From NCBI RefSeq assembly GCF_007752345.1, contig NZ_CP036299.1:3621501-3685500 (forward strand): a DNA stretch of 64,000 bases, in the 5' to 3' direction. This DNA is from Planctopirus ephydatiae. Its GTDB lineage: Bacteria > Planctomycetota > Planctomycetia > Planctomycetales > Planctomycetaceae. Below are positions 37,817 to 46,528 of the stretch, in pieces (the first letter of the stretch is position 1; each line of letters starts with the position of its first letter). Under the pieces are notes generated by a model. The model had not been told where the DNA came from, searched no databases, and worked only from the letters and a program-made list of their open reading frames with translations. Both the position numbers and the translations under genes were made by a program.

Positions 37817-38761
37817 TTAGAACTCACCGATCGTATTGCGATCATTAATCTGGAAAAGATTCTGGTAAAGAAAATTTCCTGTATCAGCCCCGAGTGCTGG
37901 ATTGGATTGTATATTCTCACTGAGAAACCTGACTGTTCCATCACACATCAGGACATGCGCCCCACCGGTATGCGGACTCGCTACCGCAACTCGGGAAAAA
38001 AGATTGACCGGCGTACCATTCTCCAGATAGCAGTTCGTAGCGGTATCTAATGTTCCATCAAACGGAGTGTTAATCTCAGTATGTGACGAAACGATGTTGA
38101 TACGGAATTGACACATTTTCCCCGTCGCCCAGGTCGAGCCAATGGCGACGAAGGGAGCGCTCATTAATGCTTTTTCACCAGCGAGGATCGTATTCGATGT
38201 TCCATCGAGAATATCTGAGATGGGGGTGGCTCTAGGTGGGTTGGGAACCGGGAAAATCGTATTGCTGCCACCGTACATAAGTACGCCCAGATTTTTGTGG
38301 TTCGGATTCAAATCACCTCCATTGGCAGAAGGGCAGATAAACCCAGGAATCTTGGTCGTCAGCAATCGTTCGACGGTCCCACCATTGGCTGTTGAGTAAT
38401 CTTCAATGTTGGACATATTTGCCGTGTTCTGAGGAATGAGATTCGAATTCCCCACGTTGATGGCGGTGTAAAGTGGCGTCTGATCGATGAACGGGAGCAA
38501 CATGCATGACCATGTCCACGACCTGGTCGTGGTATCCTGATTGGCTCCTACGCCACCTGCGACAGCTGCGACGGGAAAGCGCTTATGGACATCATGGTAA
38601 TTGTGAAAGGCTAACCCTAACTGCTTCATATTGTTTTTGCACTGAGTTCTCCTGGCCGATTCCCGTGCCTGTTGTACAGCAGGGAGCAGCAGTGCAATCA
38701 GAATCGCGATAATTGCAATCACGACGAGGAGTTCAATGAGAGTGAATGCGCGACGAGACAT
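37817..38761 (-). CDS. DUF1559 pseudopilin-like protein B
   Basis: A 314-residue paralogue of the DUF1559 protein at 36146-37129. The pseudopilin signal RRAFTLIELLVVIAIIAILIALLLP is nearly identical, followed by QQARESARRTQCKNNMKQLGLAFHNYHDVH. The C-terminus carries GGAHVLMCDGTVRFLSENIQ; here Cys replaces the usual Gly in the MxDGTVRF motif. A GGAGA ribosome site lies six bases before the ATG. It appears to be the first gene of a co-directional set of two DUF1559-lipoprotein pairs followed by the DUF1549/DUF1553 and DUF1501 genes. Confidence 0.92.
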   Translation of the reverse strand: MSRRAFTLIELLVVIAIIAILIALLLPAVQQARESARRTQCKNNMKQLGLAFHNYHDVHKRFPVAAVAGGVGANQDTTTRSWTWSCMLLPFIDQTPLYTAINVGNSNLIPQNTANMSNIEDYSTANGGTVERLLTTKIPGFICPSANGGDLNPNHKNLGVLMYGGSNTIFPVPNPPRATPISDILDGTSNTILAGEKALMSAPFVAIGSTWATGKMCQFRINIVSSHTEINTPFDGTLDTATNCYLENGTPVNLFSRVAVASPHTGGAHVLMCDGTVRFLSENIQSNPALGADTGNFLYQNLFQINDRNTIGEF

Positions 38762-38966
38762 GCGATTTCTCCACAGAAAGGAGTTTTGGCCAAAAGAACT
38801 GGCCCAGAAATGAATGGAGCATCATTTGAGCATAACAACATTGACTGATGCGATCAATCTTTTGCCGTCACTAATGTGGAGGTTTTCGCTGAACTTGAGA
38901 CATTCATATGGCTGCACGTTTAAAAGCCGCTGGATTCAACAACATGCTTCAATCCTCGCAAAGTGC

Positions 38967-39698
38967 CTAAAGCCGCACGACGAGGAGATCTTCTGCCACA
39001 ACAGTTTTGGGGAAGATCTGACGTGCCTGATCGAGATCGACCGGATCGTCAGTAAGATCCCGCGGATCGATGTGTGTCAGATAAAGCTGCTGGACATTCG
39101 CAGCCAGTGCCAGCTGGGCCACTGCACTGGTATGGCTATGGCCTGTCGGCTGGCACCATTTCTCGTCAGGATCACGAAATGAGCATTCGTGAATCAGAAG
39201 ATCCACTCCGCGAATCCAATCGACATAGCTCTCGTTGGCCGTGGTATCTGTCACGTAGGCCAGCACCTTCGAATTTCTTTCGAGGCGGAAGGCCATCGAT
39301 CCGCCCGGATGCACCATCGATCGAGAGGTAATGACACAGTCACCGCAAGAAATCACATCCTCAAGATTGCAGAACTCGAACCCCGGAAGAATGGGAAAAA
39401 TCGGTTCCGCAAACAGATGGGTGCGAACGGCTTGAAGTGTGGCTGCCGTGCCATACAGCCTGCAACTTGTAAAGTAACCCGTGAGCAATGGTGCCAGGAG
39501 GTAAGTCAGACCACACACATGGTCAAGATGGGCATGAGAGAGGAAGACATTCAATTCCCCAGGTGGCATGACCTTGGGAATACGGAAGGCACTCGTTCCC
39601 GCATCAAAAACAATTCGAGCTTCAGGGATGGCCACTCCCGCCGTATGCCGCCTTTCATTGGGGTGATACCCGCCGGTGCCCAGGAAAATCACCTCCAT
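38967..39698 (-). CDS. MBL-fold metallo-hydrolase (RNase Z-like)
   Basis: A 243-residue metallo-beta-lactamase-fold protein. It begins MEVIFLGTGGYHPNERRHTAG, a typical RNase Z/ElaC-type start. The metal motif SHAHLDHVCGLTYL is present, with further ligands suggested at YVTDTT, HECSF, GHSHTSAVAQLA and LTHIDPRD. ATG 39698 was chosen because it places the conserved first strand at the N-terminus; an in-frame start at 39773 adds 25 residues with no family match. tRNA 3'-end processing is possible, but the long exosite typical of RNase Z is not obvious, so a general phosphodiesterase is equally likely. Confidence 0.85.
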   Translation of the reverse strand: MEVIFLGTGGYHPNERRHTAGVAIPEARIVFDAGTSAFRIPKVMPPGELNVFLSHAHLDHVCGLTYLLAPLLTGYFTSCRLYGTAATLQAVRTHLFAEPIFPILPGFEFCNLEDVISCGDCVITSRSMVHPGGSMAFRLERNSKVLAYVTDTTANESYVDWIRGVDLLIHECSFRDPDEKWCQPTGHSHTSAVAQLALAANVQQLYLTHIDPRDLTDDPVDLDQARQIFPKTVVAEDLLVVRL

Positions 39699-39827
39699 AA
39701 CGGTTGATCCCTGTTCAAAATGAAAGACTTTCCCAGCACGATGAGTGCCCCACGTTACCAGCCGATTCGCCAACTCTGAAGCATCCGCGTGTCAATCATC
39801 ATGCGCTGCGAGTGAGCAGCGATGCAA

Positions 39828-41600
39828 TCATTGATTTTCAGTGGCAGGTTGAGGCCGCGTGAGGAGCGATACCACAATCACGACCAGAAATCCGAGGGGG
39901 ATTGTCACAATCCCGGGTTGACTGAAGGGGACGAGCGCCATCTGGGCGGCATCATTCTTTGCGTAGCCGTAGACGTTCTGAAATGTCTCCTGGCTGAGAA
40001 GAATCCAGGTCAAGGACGACAACATCCCCACGAGAACCGAAGCTGCGACACCGGCACCGGTTGTCCTTCGCCAGAAGAGGACCATCACCAGAGCTGGCAG
40101 ATTGGCCGAAGCCGCCACACTGAAGGCCCAACCGACGAGAAAGCTGGCATTAAACTTCTGAAACCAGATTCCCAGACCGATGGCCATCACAGAGACCAAC
40201 AAAGCGACGAGTTTTCCAAAGCGAACTTTCTGATGATCGCTCAATGGAATCTGCAGCCACCCCACCAGGAGATCGTGCACCACGGCACCACTGGCGGCCA
40301 CAATCAAGCCACTCACTGTTCCGAGAACTGTGGTGAATGCAATGGCAGAGACCAGTGCAAAAGGAAGCTCACCGAAGGTTCGAGCCAAGAGCGGAGCCGC
40401 CATATTGCTGTCTGTCAGATCGATGTTTCCACCGGTCATGGCCCCCAGACCCAGAAACAAAGTCAGAATGTAAAACACACCAATGGTCGCGATTCCGACC
40501 ACGGTACTTTGACGTGCCGCGCGGCCGTCTTTAACGGTGTAATAACGAATCAGCACATGTGGTAAAGAAGCTGTCCCGGCAAAGAGAGCCAGCATCAGCG
40601 AGATGAAGTTCAGTTTGGGCCAGATGGAATCCGACTTGATCCCCTGGAACAAGGGGCTGCGCCCGGGCATCAGCACTTCCTGTCCAGAAACAACGATCGG
40701 AGAATAGGTTGTGACCTTTCCTTCCTCGGTCGCTTGAGTGTTTTCATTCCACAAAATGACTTCTGACTGATTCAATTCCTGTAGAAATCCCCATGGACTC
40801 AATGGGCCTGTGCTCGTGCGTGCTTCGCCATTCGGCCCTGTGGCTAACGATGCCAGTTGACCGACACCGCGAATTCGAGCCTGTCCGGCACCACTTCCCA
40901 GAGGAGTACCATCAATCAGTTTTTCTCCTGAGGTTGTCACCGTCAAAACCTGCGGCCGCATGGCCAACGGATCATCTGTGCTGGTCAAACCACGATTGAG
41001 TATGAGAATCGTGATCAAACCACTGAAGAGCACCAGCAACGCCCCCTTAATGAATTGAACGTACGTCGTACTCACCATCCCGGCGGAAACCACAATCACT
41101 GTGACAACCAGTCCCACGGCAATCACACCCATCCAGTGAGGCAAACCGAAGAGTGGCATAATGAGTGCGCCGGCACCGACCATCTGCGGTATGAGGTAGA
41201 ACGCACTGACAACCAGCGCACTCAATCCCGCCGCAAAGGTCACTGCACGCGATTGAAAACGACTGTTCAACGCATCGGCAAATGTGTACCGCCCCATGCG
41301 TTTGAGAGGTTCGGCAATCACAAACAAGGCCACCACCCAGCCAGCCAGAAATCCGATCGAATACAGAAATCCATCGTAGCCGTAGCGAGCAATCATCCCG
41401 CAAATTCCGAGAAACGATGCGGCTGATAGATAGTCACCGGCAAAAGCCACACCATTCACAAACCATGGAATCTGCCCACCCGCTGCAAAGTAAGAAGCCG
41501 ACGATTTACTTTTGGAAGCGAACCAGAAACTGATCCCCAGCGTGAAGCCGACAAAGATCAGAAAGATCAACATTGCCAATGGTGAAGGGTCTGTGAGCAC
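39828..41600 (-). CDS. actP: cation/acetate symporter
   Basis: A 590-residue permease of the sodium:solute symporter family that imports acetate and similar short-chain monocarboxylates. The ActP-type N-terminus reads FWFASKSKSSASYFAAGGQIPWFVNGVAFAGDYLSAASFLG. About 13 membrane helices follow, with TASLPHVLIRYYTVKDGRAARQS and AFTTVLGTVSGLIVAASGAVVHDL as recognisable segments. An insertion of about 110 polar residues (about 205-330) between helices is longer than in E. coli ActP. A DUF485 gene lies upstream on the same strand, as in the E. coli yjcH-actP operon. Confidence 0.9.
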   Translation of the reverse strand: MLTDPSPLAMLIFLIFVGFTLGISFWFASKSKSSASYFAAGGQIPWFVNGVAFAGDYLSAASFLGICGMIARYGYDGFLYSIGFLAGWVVALFVIAEPLKRMGRYTFADALNSRFQSRAVTFAAGLSALVVSAFYLIPQMVGAGALIMPLFGLPHWMGVIAVGLVVTVIVVSAGMVSTTYVQFIKGALLVLFSGLITILILNRGLTSTDDPLAMRPQVLTVTTSGEKLIDGTPLGSGAGQARIRGVGQLASLATGPNGEARTSTGPLSPWGFLQELNQSEVILWNENTQATEEGKVTTYSPIVVSGQEVLMPGRSPLFQGIKSDSIWPKLNFISLMLALFAGTASLPHVLIRYYTVKDGRAARQSTVVGIATIGVFYILTLFLGLGAMTGGNIDLTDSNMAAPLLARTFGELPFALVSAIAFTTVLGTVSGLIVAASGAVVHDLLVGWLQIPLSDHQKVRFGKLVALLVSVMAIGLGIWFQKFNASFLVGWAFSVAASANLPALVMVLFWRRTTGAGVAASVLVGMLSSLTWILLSQETFQNVYGYAKNDAAQMALVPFSQPGIVTIPLGFLVVIVVSLLTRPQPATENQ

Positions 41601-41709
41601 GAGATTACCTTTACGCCGAGCGGCAGAAGAATTCGTCAGGCTGTCATAGCGAATTGTGAAATCGAGATGCTGTTGATGAAGCCATCATCAGGTGAGTCAT
41701 TAATTTCGA

Positions 41710-41730
41710 CTCCCCACTTGAAAAGGGGAG
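41710..41730 (-). promoter_or_regulatory. hairpin between the DUF485 and actP genes
   Basis: CTCCCC and GGGGAG pair around a 9-base loop immediately after the DUF485 stop codon. No strong T-run follows on the minus strand. It could be a leaky terminator or an RNA-stability element that sets the ratio of the two genes. Confidence 0.45.
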
Positions 41731-41991
41731 TTACTCCGACGTACAGGCTCTGGCATAGAGCACTGCCAGAATAATCGCCCCCAGAATCAGGCCGAATCCT
41801 GCAGTCACTGCGGCGGGGACACCGAAAAGTGGAATTCCCAGCGACGAAAATGAGAAGGCACTGATGGCAACAAACAGGCTGTAAAAGCTCGTGTAGAAGA
41901 TGAACAGCCTCATTCCCAGGCGTGCATTGCCTTGCTGCGAAGCCAGTGACTGAGGGGCCGATTCGTTCACGGGTTGATGATCGAAGTGCAT
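41731..41991 (-). CDS. DUF485 small membrane protein (YjcH-like)
   Basis: An 86-residue protein with two hydrophobic helices (FIFYTSFYSLFVAISAFSF and AAVTAGFGLILGAIILAVLYARAC). This is the architecture of the DUF485/YjcH family encoded next to actP in many bacteria. It probably supports or modulates the acetate permease, though its biochemical role is unknown. A purine-rich AGAGGGG lies roughly ten bases before the ATG. A sigma-54-like promoter lies about 65 bases upstream. Confidence 0.85.
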   Translation of the reverse strand: MHFDHQPVNESAPQSLASQQGNARLGMRLFIFYTSFYSLFVAISAFSFSSLGIPLFGVPAAVTAGFGLILGAIILAVLYARACTSE

Positions 41992-42055
41992 CAGGAAATA
42001 CCCCTCTTTTCAGCGAATTTCTCAGCGGGCTGACAATTCTCAATCAGCCGATAGG

Positions 42056-42071
42056 AGCAAGAATTTGGCCA
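42056..42071 (-). promoter_or_regulatory. sigma-54-like promoter of the DUF485-actP genes
   Basis: On the minus strand TGGCCAAATTCTTGCT has GG (42070-42069) and GC (42058-42057) separated by ten bases. TGGC and TTGC blocks match the -24/-12 consensus. The start point would be near 42045, about 55 bases before the DUF485 ATG. Confidence 0.45.
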
Positions 42072-42204
42072 TTGCCACAGTCACGTTACAGATTGACCGG
42101 CAGACATGTTGATGAAGCATTTGAGTTTGCCTGGGAAAGTATCGGGATCGGAATGATGGTCTCACTCCGATCCCGACAAGCTGTCCCGCACTTTCAATTG
42201 AGAT

Positions 42205-43287
42205 TTAGCGCTGAACGCGGGCTGAACCACCCTTGGCCAGTGCTTCCACTTCAGGCAGCTTGGCCATGGTGGTGTCTCCCGGGAAGGTTGTGAGCAGAGC
42301 GCCGTGAGCCCAGCCCAATCGGAGAGCCTGCTCTGGTGTCTTGCCATTGAGAAGGCCGTAAATCAAACCCGCACAGAAACCATCACCGCCACCAATTCGA
42401 TCGACAACGTCGAGGGCCATGGTGGGGCTGACAAACTTCTGCCCGTTGAGCCAGAGCACTGCGGCCCAGTCATGTCGATTTGTAGTATGCACCTCGCGCA
42501 AAGTGGTGGCGACCAGTTTGACATTCGGGAATTTCTTCGTGGCTTTGTCGATGAGCTGGAAGAAAGAATCCGGGTCGAGTTTGGACTTATGCTCGACATC
42601 CTGTCCTTCAATGCCCAGACCTTTTTGCAGGTCTTCTTCGTTACCAATCAGACAGTCGACATGCTCGACAATCTTGGCAATCGTTTCCTGTCCTTTGGCA
42701 TCACCACCGACTGATGCCCAGAGCTTGGCTCGATAGTTGAGATCAAACGAAGTGATGGCTCCCGCCGCCTTGGCAGCCTTCATCCCTTCGATGATGACCT
42801 GTGAGGTTGTCTCCGAGAGGGCTGCAAAAATGCCACCCGAATGAAACCACTTAACGCCCTTGGCGAAAATCTCTGACCAATTGAAATCACCTGGCTTGAG
42901 CATGGCCCCGGCTTCGTTGGCGCGATTGTAGAACACAACGGGAGGGCGGACTCCCAGACCGCGATCACTGTAAACAGTCGCAATATTGGGTCCACGCACA
43001 CCATCATGCTTGAACCACTTATAGAAAGGCTTGACACCCATTTCGCGGACACGGGCCTGCACCAGTTCACCAATCCCGTAGTCAACCATGGCTGTGGCCA
43101 CACCCGTCTTCTGGCCAAAACAGTCCGCCAGGTTGGCAGCGACGTTGTACTCGCCACCCGAGACATGGATGTCAAAACTCCTGGCCTTCCGGAAAGGGAT
43201 GATGCCAGGATCCAGACGATGCACGAGAGCACCCAGCGCCAGAAAATCGAGTTCACAGGCATCTTGACGAATTGCGAGATCAGCCAT
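42205..43287 (-). CDS. PfkB-family sugar kinase (KDG kinase-like)
   Basis: A 360-residue ribokinase-fold enzyme. Substrate-binding motifs near the N-terminus are SGGEYNVAANLADCFG and VDYGIGELVQARVREMGV. The ATP/anion-hole signature near the C-terminus is DVVDRIGGGDGFCAGLIYGLL, with catalytic Asp in GGGD. The spacing and FHSGGIFAALSE plus SFDLNYRAKLW segments resemble 2-keto-3-deoxygluconate kinases. The neighbouring SDR gene, similar to mannonate/fructuronate oxidoreductases, supports a uronic-acid pathway ending in KDG phosphorylation. Sugar specificity remains inferred. Confidence 0.85.
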   Translation of the reverse strand: MADLAIRQDACELDFLALGALVHRLDPGIIPFRKARSFDIHVSGGEYNVAANLADCFGQKTGVATAMVDYGIGELVQARVREMGVKPFYKWFKHDGVRGPNIATVYSDRGLGVRPPVVFYNRANEAGAMLKPGDFNWSEIFAKGVKWFHSGGIFAALSETTSQVIIEGMKAAKAAGAITSFDLNYRAKLWASVGGDAKGQETIAKIVEHVDCLIGNEEDLQKGLGIEGQDVEHKSKLDPDSFFQLIDKATKKFPNVKLVATTLREVHTTNRHDWAAVLWLNGQKFVSPTMALDVVDRIGGGDGFCAGLIYGLLNGKTPEQALRLGWAHGALLTTFPGDTTMAKLPEVEALAKGGSARVQR

Positions 43288-43395
43288 GAGTTGAAAACTT
43301 TCTATTCAGATAAAGGAGGAAACCGTGTTTGCCAATAAGGTTGTCAGGCCAGCTTTCGATTCTGCCGAATCGACAATACTTACCTCAATCAGGCA

Positions 43396-44208
43396 TTAAA
43401 TGGTGACTGAAGAAAATCCACCATCGACCACAATATTCTGCCCCGTCACGAAGGAGGAGGCTGTTGATGAAGCGAGCCAGACGACAGCGCCCGAAAGTTC
43501 GTCTGCAGTCCCAAAACGGGCCATTGGTGTATGCGAGATGATCTGCTGACCACGGGCGGTATAGCTACCATCGGGATTAAACAGCAGAGCCTTATTCTGC
43601 TCGGCCGGAAAAAACCCAGGACTGATCGCATTGACCCGCACACCAGTCGTGGCCCATTCACGGGCGAGAAACTTGGTCAGATTCAAAACCGCTGCTTTGG
43701 CTGCCGAATACGCCACCACACGTGAAAGCGGAATCATGCCTGACATTGAGGCAATATTGATAATCGAGCCACGCCGCTGCTTGACCATCGACTCACCAAA
43801 AACCTGACTGGGGAGCAATACACCAGCCGTCAAGTTGAGATCAAACACTTCATTCCAGGCACTGATCGGGAGTTTGCAAAAGTCAGCCCCAGGAGGAAGC
43901 GTCGCCTCAGGCCGGTTGCCACCTGCCGCGTTGACGAGAATTGTCGCAGTTCCGACGGTGCTCTCAATCTCCTGACGGGCTTGAAGCAACGATTCCGCAT
44001 GGCCGGCATCGGCCGATACAAAACTGGCCCGGCCACCTTCCCCTCGAATGGACGCCACTCGGGCTTCACCGCGTTCCTGGTTTCGACCCATCACGACCAC
44101 ATGGGCTCCCTGAGCGGCGAGAGCACTCGCCATCGAGCCACCCAGAACACCGGTGGCGCCAATCACAATGGCGACATCTTCCGATAAATCAAAAATATTG
44201 CGCATCAT
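43396..44208 (-). CDS. SDR oxidoreductase, probably hexuronate/mannonate pathway
   Basis: A classical short-chain dehydrogenase/reductase of 270 residues. The cofactor motif is VIGATGVLGGSMASALAAQGA, with VMGRN at the end of strand 2. NAAGG follows strand 4, Ser lies in INIASMSGMIP and the catalytic pair is YSAAK. The C-terminal FVTGQNIVVDGGFSS is typical of sugar-acid SDRs. The extended loop with FFPAEQNKALLFNPDGSYTARGQQI resembles D-mannonate/fructuronate-type enzymes. The start is ATG 44208 or the adjacent ATG 44205; a TTG at 44223 would add five residues. The PfkB-type kinase gene follows after 108 bases on the same strand. Confidence 0.85.
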   Translation of the reverse strand: MMRNIFDLSEDVAIVIGATGVLGGSMASALAAQGAHVVVMGRNQERGEARVASIRGEGGRASFVSADAGHAESLLQARQEIESTVGTATILVNAAGGNRPEATLPPGADFCKLPISAWNEVFDLNLTAGVLLPSQVFGESMVKQRRGSIINIASMSGMIPLSRVVAYSAAKAAVLNLTKFLAREWATTGVRVNAISPGFFPAEQNKALLFNPDGSYTARGQQIISHTPMARFGTADELSGAVVWLASSTASSFVTGQNIVVDGGFSSVTI

Positions 44209-44395
44209 GTTACCATTTAACAATTTACAGACATTCGAAAAATCACCGCTATGAGCCAGTGGATTTCATCTGATATTTTTTGAATCTGGTCACTCGGGAA
44301 GTTCGTTTCCCAATTTTGGGGTTTCATTTTTTGGGAAAGAGTAGCAACTGGCTGATCTTTTCGCACGCATGCACACATGCGAAGGAGATCATTTG

Positions 44396-44779
44396 ATGGA
44401 GTCTTCCAACACGAGTCCTTCCGATTCATCCGCGAACAGCACATTGGGAACAATAGCACCTTCGAATCACCAGAACTCATGCTGGCGAGGGCTGCGGTAT
44501 CGACTCAGGCTGTCCCAGCGCAGAATTCGAATGTTTCCAAAGCCGCTAAGGTTGATCTTCATTTTCTGTCTGGGAACAGGTCTCATCGTCTCCGGGATCA
44601 TCATGCTCGTTATCCCTGGGCCGGGCATTCTGACGATCCTTTTAGGATTGAGTATTCTTTCGACAGAGTTTTTGTGGGCCGCGGGAGTGATGAAGTGGAT
44701 CGGTAGGCATGGCAAGCCTTGGCTAATCTGGATCAATCAATGCTGGAGGCGAATGATCGAACCCCAACGCGTGAAGTGA
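44396..44779 (+). CDS. PGPGW-family transmembrane protein
   Basis: A 127-residue protein. The N-terminal ~50 residues are Ser/Thr-rich and polar. Two close hydrophobic helices follow, with the family signature VIPGPGILTILLGLSILSTEFLWA and a basic C-terminus (GRHGKPWLIWINQCWRRM). AAGGAG at 44382-44387 precedes the ATG at 44396 by eight bases, which decides the start over an ATG at 44369. PGPGW proteins are widespread and of unknown function. It stands between the divergent SDR gene and rsmH. Confidence 0.85.
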   Translation: MESSNTSPSDSSANSTLGTIAPSNHQNSCWRGLRYRLRLSQRRIRMFPKPLRLIFIFCLGTGLIVSGIIMLVIPGPGILTILLGLSILSTEFLWAAGVMKWIGRHGKPWLIWINQCWRRMIEPQRVK

Positions 44780-44894
44780 AGGTCTTCTATCAAAAGAAAA
44801 CCTGCTCATGCCGAATGCCATTTGATCTTTCGATTGGCTAAAGTGCTGGAGACTTGTTGTCGGCACTTGATCTTTGCAGTAGAGAGACCAGATC

Positions 44895-45875
44895 TTGGGT
44901 AATTTTTCGGCGGGAAATGCTTCGACTCCCGACGCAGAGCCTGCGGGGCCTGGCAAGAAAAACTCGTCCCAGCGGGCTGTGCATCTGCCCGTTATGCTTC
45001 GAGAAGTGATTCAGCATCTCCAACTCGAATCAGGACTCGTGGTCGCTGACGGAACTCTCGGGGCAGGGGGGCATAGTCGAGAGATTTTGAAAGCCATCGG
45101 ATCAGCAGGGATGCTGCTCGCTTTCGACCGCGACCCGATGATGATTTCGTTGGCAGAGAAAATTGTGTGTGGAGAAAACGTCCACATTCACCACGGAAGT
45201 TACATCGAAATCCGGGATGTGCTCCAGCGTCACAGTCAGTCAACTGGTCGTCCACCTCTCGTTGATCGCATGCTTCTCGACCTGGGGTACTCTTCCGACC
45301 AACTGGCAGATCGACAGCGCGGCTTCAGCTTTCAGACAGAAGGACCACTCGATCTGCGTTTCTCAACCAGTGAGAATGTTTCCGCTGCCCAGTGGCTGGC
45401 CACGGCCCATGATTCGCAGATTGTTCGAGTCCTGACAGAGTTCGGCGAAGAACCTTTTGCAGAGCGATTAGGGCCTGCAATTAGTCTTGCGGCGCGGCGG
45501 GGCGAAATACAAACGACGAAAGACCTGGTGCGTGTTGTCGAGCAGACAGTTCCTCCAGCGATTTTGCGAAATGCCGAGAAGCACCCGGCAACACGCGTTT
45601 TTCAGGCCCTGCGCATTCAGGTGAATGATGAACTCACGCATGTTTCGACCATGTTGAACCAGATCGCACCGGAGGTATTGGCTCCTCGCGGAATCATGGC
45701 AGTCATTACCTTCCATTCGCTGGAAGATCGACTGGTCAAACAGGCCTTTCGACAAAAAAACCTATGGGAAGAAGTGACAGATAAACCCATTGTGCCCACT
45801 CCAGCCGAGATTCGGTTTAATCCCCGGAGTCGATCAGCGAAACTGAGAGTTGCCCGAAGAGTTCCGGGTCAGTGA
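44895..45875 (+). CDS. rsmH: 16S rRNA (cytosine(1402)-N4)-methyltransferase
   Basis: SAM-dependent enzyme that methylates C1402 in the ribosomal decoding centre. Motifs are VHLPVMLREVIQHL, DGTLGAGGHSREIL, FDRDPMMISLAEK, LLDLGYSSDQLADRQRGFSF, GPLDLRF, HPATRVFQALRIQVNDEL and VITFHSLEDRLVKQAF. The best start is a TTG at 44895 (326 residues); the first ATG, at 44995, falls inside the conserved N-terminus and is too late. In most bacteria rsmH (mraW) heads the division/cell-wall cluster, but here it has no ftsL, PBP or mur neighbours. Its frame overlaps the region leading into the nitroreductase gene. Confidence 0.95.
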   Translation: MGNFSAGNASTPDAEPAGPGKKNSSQRAVHLPVMLREVIQHLQLESGLVVADGTLGAGGHSREILKAIGSAGMLLAFDRDPMMISLAEKIVCGENVHIHHGSYIEIRDVLQRHSQSTGRPPLVDRMLLDLGYSSDQLADRQRGFSFQTEGPLDLRFSTSENVSAAQWLATAHDSQIVRVLTEFGEEPFAERLGPAISLAARRGEIQTTKDLVRVVEQTVPPAILRNAEKHPATRVFQALRIQVNDELTHVSTMLNQIAPEVLAPRGIMAVITFHSLEDRLVKQAFRQKNLWEEVTDKPIVPTPAEIRFNPRSRSAKLRVARRVPGQ

Positions 45876-45916
45876 TCGCTGTCAATCTCTGGAATCGATG
45901 GAAAGTTTTAGATTTA

Positions 45917-46519
45917 ATGTCTGCCAAACCCGCACCTACTTCCGTCGAAATTCATTCACTGATCCAACATCGGTGGAGCCCCTTGAGTTTTCGACCAGAG
46001 CCGTTGACAAAACTCCAGATTATTCAGATTTGCGAAGCCGCGAGGTGGGCCCCCTCCAGCTATAACGATCAGCCGTGGTCGTTTCTGCTGGCCCCGCGCG
46101 ATGATCAAGCCGCGTTTGAGAAGCTGCTGGGCTGCCTCATGGAGGCCAACCAGTCCTGGGCGAAAAATTGCGGTCTGCTGGTCCTGGCGGTCGCGCGGAC
46201 GACTCTCAAGAAGACGGGCAAACCCAACAAGTTCGGCCTGCACGATACCGGCATGGCGACATTTTCGATGATGCTGCAGGCCGAGGCGTTGGGCCTCAGG
46301 GCCCATGCGATGGGAGGCTTCAACGCAGTCCACGCCCGCGCCATGTACGCCATTCCCGAAAACTGCGAACTGGCCTCGGTCATTGCCTTCGGTCACCCGG
46401 GGGATGCCAGCAATCTGCCCGACGACCTTAGGACCCGCGATGCCAGCTCTCGCGAACGACAGCCCCTATCTCAAATGGCCTTTATCGGCAAATTCGGCGA
46501 GCCCTTTCCCCTTCCGTGA
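45917..46519 (+). CDS. nitroreductase family protein
   Basis: A 200-residue flavin (FMN) oxidoreductase-fold protein. The N-terminal motif RWSPLSFRPEPLTKLQIIQICEAARWAPSSYNDQPWSFL contains the usual SxNxQPW-type FMN-binding element. Later come MLQAEALGLRAHAMGGFN and LASVIAFGHPGDASNLPDDL. Such enzymes reduce nitroaromatics or quinones in vitro; the natural substrate is unknown. ATG 45917 is preferred over a GTG at 45872, which would overlap the rsmH end. Most of the gene after about 46040 is visibly richer in G+C than neighbouring genes (40 of 60 bases in 46141-46200). It converges with the membrane-protein gene, ten bases apart. Confidence 0.9.
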   Translation: MSAKPAPTSVEIHSLIQHRWSPLSFRPEPLTKLQIIQICEAARWAPSSYNDQPWSFLLAPRDDQAAFEKLLGCLMEANQSWAKNCGLLVLAVARTTLKKTGKPNKFGLHDTGMATFSMMLQAEALGLRAHAMGGFNAVHARAMYAIPENCELASVIAFGHPGDASNLPDDLRTRDASSRERQPLSQMAFIGKFGEPFPLP

Positions 46520-46528
46520 GGGAAATCC

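Noticed and set aside
39822-40565. 247-residue His/Asp-rich plus-strand frame
   Set aside because: Antisense to actP; composition reflects the reverse complement of membrane-helix codons.
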